A stretch of DNA of 5,597 bases, taken from the NCBI GenBank assembly GCA_003477305.1, contig DMTN01000046.1:1-5597 (forward strand). Reading direction: 5' to 3'. This DNA is from Acholeplasmatales bacterium (GTDB lineage Bacteria; Bacillota_I; Bacilli_A; Izemoplasmatales; Hujiaoplasmataceae). Position numbers and translations under genes: made by a program. The notes under the pieces are model-generated. The model made no database searches. It was not told where the DNA came from and saw only the letters and a list, made by a program, of their open reading frames with translations. Below are positions 1 to 4,675 of the stretch, in pieces. Numbering within the stretch: position 1 is the stretch's first letter; the number at the start of each line of letters is the position of its first letter.

Positions 1-39
1 TTCCAAAACCATTTTACACTATCGATTTCGGCGCGATGG

Positions 40-68
40 TTGGCAAAAAAGTCCGATTATGGTAAAAT
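40..68 (+). promoter_or_regulatory. Sigma-A-type promoter with extended -10, driving pepV
   Basis: The -35 element is TTGGCA at 40-45 (five of six matches to TTGACA). It is followed by a 17-base spacer and the -10 element TAAAAT at 63-68 (five of six matches to TATAAT). The bases TGG at 60-62 give the extended -10 form TGnTAnAAT. The surrounding sequence is clearly more AT-rich than the genes that follow. The expected transcription start is about 75-76, leaving a leader of only about 15 nt before the pepV ATG at 90, just enough for the Shine-Dalgarno site. The match is seen in the sequence; activity is inferred. Confidence 0.75.
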
Positions 69-77
69 AGGATCAAT

Positions 78-84
78 GAGGTGA
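78..84 (+). promoter_or_regulatory. Ribosome binding site that fixes the pepV start
   Basis: GAGGTGA at 78-84 is a 7-base match to the anti-Shine-Dalgarno sequence. Three in-frame starts are possible: GTG at 81, ATG at 87 and ATG at 90. GTG 81 lies inside the site and ATG 87 is only 2 bases from it, while ATG 90 is 5 bases away. The site therefore favours ATG 90. Confidence 0.8.
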
Positions 85-89
85 CGATG

Positions 90-1448
90 ATGGATTGGTT
101 GAAAATTGCCCAAACATATGAACAGGAATACATCGAAAAAACGCAGGCTTTGCTGCGCATCCCGACCGTACTGGAAAAGTACGATCCCAACAATACCGAC
201 GCGCCGTTCGGGTCCGACATCAAGCGCGCCCTCGATTTCGTCCTGACCATGGCCGAGATCGACGGCTTCAAAACTCGGAACGTGATGAACCATGCCGGCC
301 ATATCGAAATCGGCGAGGGCAAGGAGATCATCGGCGTCCTGACGCATATCGACGTCGTCCCGACCGGTGGCAAGTGGGATACCGATCCGTTCGGCGCGGT
401 CGTCAAGGATGGAAAAATCTTCGCCCGCGGCGCAATCGACGACAAAGGTCCGACGATGGCCGCCTATCTCGCAATCAAGATGATCCGCGACCAAGGCATC
501 AAACTCAACAAGCGGGTCCGCCTGATCATCGGTTGCGACGAGGAATCCGGCATGCGCTGCATCCAAAAATACAAAGAATACGAAGACCTCCCGGACATCG
601 GCTTTTCTCCCGATGCCGAATTCCCCCTGATCTACGCGGAAAAGGGCAGCTACAGTTTCGACATCACCGGCAAGGAGACGGATGACCTGATCGTTTCGAT
701 CACCGCCGGTGAACGCTACAACGTCGTTCCCGACGAATGCGTCGCCGTCCTGAAGAAGGATGTGTCCGCGGCGTTCGGCGCCTGGCTTGTTCAAAATAAA
801 CGCCAGGGCAAAGTGGAGAAAGATCATTATACGATTTACGGCAAGAACGCCCATGGCGCTTCGCCGATGCACGGTCTCAACGCCATTTTCCTGATGGTCG
901 ACTTCCTCAAGACGGTGACATCGTCCGGATTCGTCGGATTCCTCGACAAACACCTGACGCACGATCACTTCGGCGTCAAGCTCGGGATCGACACCTTCGA
1001 TCCCGAAATGAAGGAATTGACCCTCAACACCGCCATCGTCCGTTACGCCGACGGGGCGTTTCGGATTGGCTGCAACATCCGTTTCCCAAGGAATTTCGAC
1101 TTTGCCAAAAAGACGCCGCTGATCCCAAAAGCGGCCGAAGCGTTCGGCTTCACCTATGTACCGCTCCGCCATTCCGAACCGCATTACGTATCGCCGACCG
1201 ACCCGCTCGTCAAGACGCTCGAAGGCGCTTATCGCAAGTATACCGGAGACTTCAAGAATCCGATCTTCACGATCGGCGGCGGAACCTACGCCCGCGAACT
1301 CAAGAAGGCCGTCGCGTTCGGTCCGTGCATGCCGGGCGACGATGAGATGGCGCATCAACCGAACGAATACGTCGTCATCAAGGACATGCTCGTCGCCGCC
1401 GCGATCTACGCCGAGAGCATCGAAATCCTTGCCGGAACGGCCCGCTGA
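90..1448 (+). CDS. pepV: PepV-type M20 family dipeptidase
   Basis: This is a cytosolic zinc dipeptidase of the M20A/PepV family, which cleaves dipeptides with an unblocked N-terminus and acts at the end of peptide utilisation. Numbering from ATG 90 (452 aa; characterised PepV is about 470), the metal and catalytic residues are all present: H86 and D88 in THIDVVP, bridging D117 in the AIDDKGP segment, catalytic E151 and ligand E152 in GCDEESG, D175 in SPDAEFP, and H422 in AHQPNEY. H255 in NAHGASP, in the lid domain (about 185-370), corresponds to the transition-state-stabilising His of PepV. The order and spacing match the family throughout. There is no signal peptide. The start was chosen from the Shine-Dalgarno site at 78-84. 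It is the first gene after the promoter at 40-68, and trmB begins one base after its stop. The exact substrate range cannot be read from sequence; distant family members include carnosinases and succinyl-diaminopimelate desuccinylases, but the motifs favour PepV. Confidence 0.95.
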   Translation: MDWLKIAQTYEQEYIEKTQALLRIPTVLEKYDPNNTDAPFGSDIKRALDFVLTMAEIDGFKTRNVMNHAGHIEIGEGKEIIGVLTHIDVVPTGGKWDTDPFGAVVKDGKIFARGAIDDKGPTMAAYLAIKMIRDQGIKLNKRVRLIIGCDEESGMRCIQKYKEYEDLPDIGFSPDAEFPLIYAEKGSYSFDITGKETDDLIVSITAGERYNVVPDECVAVLKKDVSAAFGAWLVQNKRQGKVEKDHYTIYGKNAHGASPMHGLNAIFLMVDFLKTVTSSGFVGFLDKHLTHDHFGVKLGIDTFDPEMKELTLNTAIVRYADGAFRIGCNIRFPRNFDFAKKTPLIPKAAEAFGFTYVPLRHSEPHYVSPTDPLVKTLEGAYRKYTGDFKNPIFTIGGGTYARELKKAVAFGPCMPGDDEMAHQPNEYVVIKDMLVAAAIYAESIEILAGTAR

Positions 1449-1449
1449 A

Positions 1450-2085
1450 GTGCGTCTCCGCAAGGTCCGCGATGCCGGCGAGCGACTCGCCCAGCATCCC
1501 GACGTGATGATTTCCGATCCGGAAACGCACCGCGGGCGATGGCGCGATCTGTTCGCGCAAGACGCCCCGATTCAACTCGAGATCGGCATCGGCAAGGGCC
1601 GATTCCTCTTTGAAACCGCCAAACGCCATCCCGAAATCAACTTCGTCGGCATCGAGAAGTACGATTCGGTCATCGTCCGCGCCCTCGAGAAGCTGCTTTC
1701 CGAACCGCTTTCGAACGTCCGGCTCGTCCACATGGACGCCGAGGATCTGCCGAATGTGTTCGCTTTCGGCGAAATCGATCTGCTTTATCTCAACTTCTCC
1801 GACCCATGGCCCAAAACGCACCACGCCAAACGCCGCCTCACCAGCCCGCTGTTCCTCACCCGATACGAGGCGGTCTTGCGGCCGCACGCGGGCATCCTTT
1901 ATAAAACCGACGATTTCGCCTTCTTCGCATACACGATGAGGACGCTCGTCGACGCCGGCTGCACATTCGACCGCATCAGCCTCGATCTGCACGCCGAACG
2001 GCACGAAGACAACGTCGAAACCGAGTTCGAGTCCCGCTTCGTCGGACGCGGACAACCGATCTATCATATCGCTTTCCACTTCTGA
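1450..2085 (+). CDS. trmB: tRNA (guanine-N7-)-methyltransferase TrmB
   Basis: TrmB is a SAM-dependent enzyme that makes 7-methylguanosine at position 46 in the variable loop of tRNAs. The product is 211 aa, about the normal length for the Bacilli enzyme. Family motifs are in order: N-terminal RLRK (2-5), the SAM-binding loop EIGIGKG (44-50), the acidic end of strand 2 in GIEKYD (67-72), MDAEDLP (95-101), the signature SDPWPKTHHAKRR (117-129), and the C-terminal TEFESRF (191-197), whose Thr and Glu contribute to the SAM/tRNA site. The start is GTG 1450, because family members begin M-R-[LV]-R and this codon gives exactly that. The frame stays open upstream, but that part lies over pepV and is not TrmB-like. 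The pepV stop and this start are arranged TGA-A-GTG. Only a weak purine stretch, GGAACGG at 1434-1440, precedes it, so translation probably depends on ribosomes finishing pepV. Confidence 0.96.
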   Translation: MRLRKVRDAGERLAQHPDVMISDPETHRGRWRDLFAQDAPIQLEIGIGKGRFLFETAKRHPEINFVGIEKYDSVIVRALEKLLSEPLSNVRLVHMDAEDLPNVFAFGEIDLLYLNFSDPWPKTHHAKRRLTSPLFLTRYEAVLRPHAGILYKTDDFAFFAYTMRTLVDAGCTFDRISLDLHAERHEDNVETEFESRFVGRGQPIYHIAFHF

Positions 2086-2090
2086 GGGGG
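2084..2090 (+). promoter_or_regulatory. Ribosome binding site of the M42 peptidase gene, overlapping the trmB stop
   Basis: GAGGGGG at 2084-2090 shares its first two bases with the trmB stop codon (TGA 2083-2085) and lies 7 bases before ATG 2098. The overlap ties the two genes into one transcript and supports the chosen start. Confidence 0.75.
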
Positions 2091-2097
2091 AACCATC

Positions 2098-3165
2098 ATG
2101 TTGAAACAGCATTATCGCGATCTCGTTGAACTCCCGGGCGTTTCGGCGCACGAAAAACTTGTCCGGACCTATGTCAAAGGCATGCTCGAACCGCTTTCCG
2201 AAGCACTCTTCCAAGACAAGCTCGGTTCGCTCTTCGGCGGCGTCAACCTCGCCAAGGACGGACCCAAGGTGATGATCGCCGGACATATGGACGAAGTCGG
2301 CGCGATGGTCTCGGGCATCACCGACAAAGGCTACGTGAAATTGATCCCGATGGGATCGGTCAGCGCCGCCGTCATGCTTGCGCAGCATCTTGACATCGTC
2401 ATCGACGACGGGTCCTTCGTTCCCGGCGTGATCGGCGCGAAACCGCCGCATCTGCTCCGCGACGGCGCCTCCAAACAGGTCACCGATTTCGATGACTTCG
2501 TCCTCGACATCGGCGCCGATTCGAAAGAACACGCCAAAACACTCGGCGTGAAGGTCGGCCAGCAAGTCGTGTTCCATAATAACTATACGATCACCAAGGA
2601 TGGCAAGAAAATCATCTCGAAGGCCTGGGACGACCGCTTCGGCACCGCAATGGCGATCGACATCCTGCAGTCGGTCGACAAACAGGCGATCCCCTGCAAA
2701 CTCTATTGCGGCGCGAACGTCCAGGAAGAAGTCGGACTGCGCGGTGCGGGCACATCCGCCTACATGATCAAGCCGGATGTCTTCATCGCGGTCGACTGCT
2801 CCCCCTGCGCCGATACGTTCGAGGATTCCGAGGTCGGCGGCTCGCTTGGCGCCGGATTCATGATCCGCTTCTATGATCCCCGCTGCATCATGCATCAGGG
2901 AATGAAGAAATTCGTCGAAGAGACCGCAAACAAGCACCAGATCAAATTCCAGTACTATAAATCGCTCGGCGGCACCGACGCCGCGCAAGTGCAGTTGTCC
3001 GAGGACGGCGTCCTCGTCTGTACCATCGGCATGCCGGCGCGCTACATCCATTCGTCCACCTCGATGATCCACGTCGACGACTACGAAGCCGTCAAGGCGG
3101 TCATCCTGGCCATGCTTCAGGAACTCGATTTCAACAAAGTCGCGGAAATCAAGTCCAACGTCTGA
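2098..3165 (+). CDS. M42 family metallo-aminopeptidase (glutamyl aminopeptidase / YtoP-like)
   Basis: This is a cytosolic di-metal aminopeptidase of the M42 family (PepA/FrvX/TET-like), which removes N-terminal residues from peptides and usually assembles into dodecamers. The product is 355 aa, the normal length. Residues matching the two-metal site are H63 in AGHMDEVG (with D65), bridging D178 in AWDDR, the catalytic pair E210/E211 in VQEEVGLRG, D233 in VDCSP and H318 in RYIHSS. The N-terminal segment (1-60, with PGVSAHE at 13-19) and the closing segment (312-340) are typical. The PDZ-like oligomerisation domain falls at about 70-165. The gene begins 12 bases after trmB with a strong Shine-Dalgarno site. 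Family members differ in preference (Glu/Asp, Leu, Lys), and this cannot be decided here; some relatives were once annotated as endoglucanases, which is not supported. From memory, B. subtilis ytoP lies close to trmB, so the neighbourhood appears conserved. Confidence 0.95.
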   Translation: MLKQHYRDLVELPGVSAHEKLVRTYVKGMLEPLSEALFQDKLGSLFGGVNLAKDGPKVMIAGHMDEVGAMVSGITDKGYVKLIPMGSVSAAVMLAQHLDIVIDDGSFVPGVIGAKPPHLLRDGASKQVTDFDDFVLDIGADSKEHAKTLGVKVGQQVVFHNNYTITKDGKKIISKAWDDRFGTAMAIDILQSVDKQAIPCKLYCGANVQEEVGLRGAGTSAYMIKPDVFIAVDCSPCADTFEDSEVGGSLGAGFMIRFYDPRCIMHQGMKKFVEETANKHQIKFQYYKSLGGTDAAQVQLSEDGVLVCTIGMPARYIHSSTSMIHVDDYEAVKAVILAMLQELDFNKVAEIKSNV

Positions 3166-3188
3166 GGACCCGGCTTTTTGAAATAGTC

Positions 3189-3215
3189 TTATGGGACCGC
3201 GGAAAGCGGCCTAAA
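3189..3215 (+). other. Imperfect GC-rich hairpin ahead of the panT ribosome binding site
   Basis: In the 65-base gap between the M42 gene and panT, CCGC (3197-3200) pairs with GCGG (3206-3209) around the loop GGAAA. Beyond a bulged A3196 the stem extends by G3195-C3210 and G3194-C3211, then by weaker pairs (G3193-U3212, U3192-A3213). No T run follows, so it does not look like an intrinsic terminator. The Shine-Dalgarno sequence GGAG (3218-3221) begins just beyond the hairpin. A second possible helix pairs CTTTTT (3174-3179) with AAAAAG (3213-3218) and would cover the start of that site. The pairing is seen in the sequence; any regulatory role is speculative. No confident promoter was found in the gap. 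Confidence 0.3.
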
Positions 3216-3230
3216 AAGGAGAGCACTACC

Positions 3231-3875
3231 ATGCAAACGAAAGTGATCAAAAGCAACAAGGAAAAAATCCGGGAAATGACCATGCTCGCGATCTTCATCG
3301 CCATCATCGCCGTTCTCGGCCTCGTCCCGTCCTTCGGTCTCGGTTCGTCTTCGCTCGGCTTCATCCGGATCGCACCGAACATCGAAGCGACGATCATCCA
3401 CATTCCCGTCTTGATCGGCGGGACGCTGCTCGGCCGGAAGATGTCGATCTATCTCGGCCTCGCCTTTGGCGTCGTCTCGCTCATCGCCGCATTCATTTAC
3501 AATAGCCCGATGTTTGTCTATCCGTGGGTTTCCGTGCTGCCGCGCATTCTCTTCGGTCTTGTCATCTATGATGTCATGCGCCTGTTCCAGCACATCTTCA
3601 AGAACAAATATCTCGCCTTTGGCCTCGGGTTCTTCGTTCTGACGCTGATCCATACGTTCATGGTCCTCCCGCTGCTTTGGACCTCCTTCACGACGGTGTT
3701 CGGCTATGCGAGCCTCGGTCAGGCGTTTCTTCCCTATCTTGCATTCCTCGTCTTCTATCTGGTTCCGGTCGCGGCGCTCATCGAGGCCTTCCTTGCCGGT
3801 CTGATCGGTTCCGTCGTCGCGCTTCGTCTGAAGGGCTATCTCGAGAACCGCACGGAAGACCCGGCGGAGATTTGA
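3231..3875 (+). CDS. panT: ECF transporter S component, probably pantothenate-specific (PanT-like)
   Basis: This is a small integral membrane protein of 214 aa with about six hydrophobic segments (roughly 17-33, 49-66, 71-90, 98-116, 127-150 and 167-197), as expected for the substrate-binding subunit of an energy-coupling factor vitamin importer. A basic N-terminus (KSNKEKIRE) precedes TM1, which carries A20 and A24 in the AxxxA spacing used by S subunits to dock on EcfT. The segment HIPVLIGGTLLGRK (57-70) and the following GLAFGVVSLIAAF are typical of the PF12822-type S component family. Pantothenate specificity is inferred mainly from the next gene, coaX, which starts one base after its stop. 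No EcfA or EcfT genes are visible, so it would share a module encoded elsewhere (group II ECF). It starts at ATG 3231, 9 bases after AAGGAG (3216-3221). The family call is firm; the substrate could be another vitamin. Confidence 0.8.
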   Translation: MQTKVIKSNKEKIREMTMLAIFIAIIAVLGLVPSFGLGSSSLGFIRIAPNIEATIIHIPVLIGGTLLGRKMSIYLGLAFGVVSLIAAFIYNSPMFVYPWVSVLPRILFGLVIYDVMRLFQHIFKNKYLAFGLGFFVLTLIHTFMVLPLLWTSFTTVFGYASLGQAFLPYLAFLVFYLVPVAALIEAFLAGLIGSVVALRLKGYLENRTEDPAEI

Positions 3876-3876
3876 G

Positions 3877-4641
3877 ATGCTCGTCCTCATCGACATCGGC
3901 AACACGACCGTCGGCATCGGCGTTTCGAAAAACCTGACCGCCGTCGACAAGACCTTCAAGATCAACACCGAAAAGAACCGATCGAGCGATGAATACGCGA
4001 TGACCATGAACCTGATGTTCAAGGAAATCCCCGTCACCGCCGTCATCATTTCTTCCGTCGTTCCGGAATTGAACGACGTTTTTCGCGAATACTTCCAGGC
4101 GTGGCATGACATCACGCCGATTTTTCTCGGCGCCGGCGTCAAGACCGGGATCCGGATCCTTTCCGACAATCCCCGCGAAGTCGGCTCGGATCTCATCGCC
4201 AACGCCGTCGCGGCGACCGAACGCTATGCCAAGACATGCCTCATCGTCGACCTCGGCACGGCGACGACGTTCACCTACGTGGAAAATCTGGGACTCAAGG
4301 GCGTCATCATCTCGACCGGTCTCACCACCAGCCGCAACGCCCTCATCTCGAAGACGTCCCAACTGCCGCAGATCGAACTCGAACTGCCCAACAAGCTGAT
4401 CGGGACGACGTCGATCGACAGCATCAAATCCGGCATCGTCTACGGCCACGCGTCGATGATCGACGGCATCATCGGCCGGATCAAGCGGCAACTCGGCAAT
4501 CCGGCGCTTCCGGTCATCTTGACCGGCGGACATGCGAAGCTGATCCATCCGCTCTGCGAACAGCCGATGACGCTTGACGAACGCCTGATCTTTGAAGGGC
4601 TTCTGCTCATCTACCAGCGCAACCAGAACAAAATCAGTTGA
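3877..4641 (+). CDS. coaX: Type III pantothenate kinase
   Basis: CoaX catalyses ATP-dependent phosphorylation of pantothenate to 4'-phosphopantothenate, the first step of coenzyme A synthesis. The type III enzyme belongs to the ASKHA fold, is not inhibited by CoA and needs a monovalent cation. The 254 aa product is of normal length. Visible motifs are the phosphate-1 loop DIGNTT (6-11), SSVVP (59-63), the pantothenate segment DNPREVGSD (97-105), the phosphate-2 loop DLGTATT (125-131), the adenosine motif TGG (216-218) and the C-terminal GLLLIYQRN. The three acidic residues typical of the family are at D6, D105 and D125. Two departures stand out: GADR is GSDL, and the dimer-interface motif GGxIxPG reads GVIISTG (142-148). 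Neither removes a catalytic aspartate, so activity is still expected. It is separated from panT by one base (TGA-G-ATG), with CGGAGA (3865-3870) as its ribosome binding site. A gene pair that imports and then traps the vitamin is the natural reading. Confidence 0.93.
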   Translation: MLVLIDIGNTTVGIGVSKNLTAVDKTFKINTEKNRSSDEYAMTMNLMFKEIPVTAVIISSVVPELNDVFREYFQAWHDITPIFLGAGVKTGIRILSDNPREVGSDLIANAVAATERYAKTCLIVDLGTATTFTYVENLGLKGVIISTGLTTSRNALISKTSQLPQIELELPNKLIGTTSIDSIKSGIVYGHASMIDGIIGRIKRQLGNPALPVILTGGHAKLIHPLCEQPMTLDERLIFEGLLLIYQRNQNKIS

Positions 4642-4648
4642 ATCCGGT

Positions 4649-4659
4649 GCCGTTTCGGC
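4649..4659 (+). other. Short GC hairpin between coaX and polA
   Basis: GCCG (4649-4652) and CGGC (4656-4659) form a perfect 4-bp stem with a TTT loop. Flanking CC (4644-4645) and GG can extend it imperfectly. It lies immediately before the polA ribosome binding site and has no trailing T run, so I do not call it a terminator. A structure this small in G+C-rich DNA may be chance. Confidence 0.2.
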
Positions 4660-4663
4660 CGGC

Positions 4664-4668
4664 GAGGT
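4664..4668 (+). promoter_or_regulatory. Ribosome binding site of polA
   Basis: GAGGT at 4664-4668 lies 7 bases before ATG 4676 and is the only good purine-rich site in the 34-base coaX-polA gap. It supports the ATG that places the catalytic aspartate of LIDGNN at residue 8, as expected for the family. Confidence 0.7.
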
Positions 4669-4675
4669 ATATTCG

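Noticed and set aside
3..65. Possible C-terminus of an upstream gene in frame 3 ending at TAA 63-65 (tail ...GKKVRLW).
   Set aside because: All three forward frames stay open from the left edge to between 65 and 84, so openness proves nothing. The stretch is AT-richer than the genes, it overlaps a good promoter, and the 20 residues match no family I recognise.
1156..1449. Upstream extension of the trmB frame by 98 codons inside pepV.
   Set aside because: The extension is Arg/Ser/Pro-rich out-of-frame translation of pepV. TrmB homology starts exactly at GTG 1450.
57..1463. Long minus-strand open frame of 468 codons opposite pepV.
   Set aside because: It is antisense to a gene with a full set of M20 active-site residues. 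Its composition is rich in Arg, Asp, Val and Phe, as expected for the complement of G+C-rich codons. No family motif or ribosome binding site was seen.
1378..3072. Very long minus-strand open frame of 564 codons across trmB and the M42 gene.
   Set aside because: It spans two well-supported genes and their junction on the other strand. Its composition is that of antisense translation, and no domain is recognisable. Third-position G/C bias explains the lack of stops.
3148..3179. Possible intrinsic terminator after the M42 gene: GTCC/GGAC pairing followed by CCGGCTTTTT.
   Set aside because: The stem is only four pairs with a nine-base loop, and the T run is not directly after the stem. It is too weak to call.
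3178..3206. Possible promoter in the M42-panT gap with TTGAAA (3178-3183) as -35.
   Set aside because: No acceptable -10 hexamer lies 16-18 bases downstream; the sequence there is the GC hairpin.
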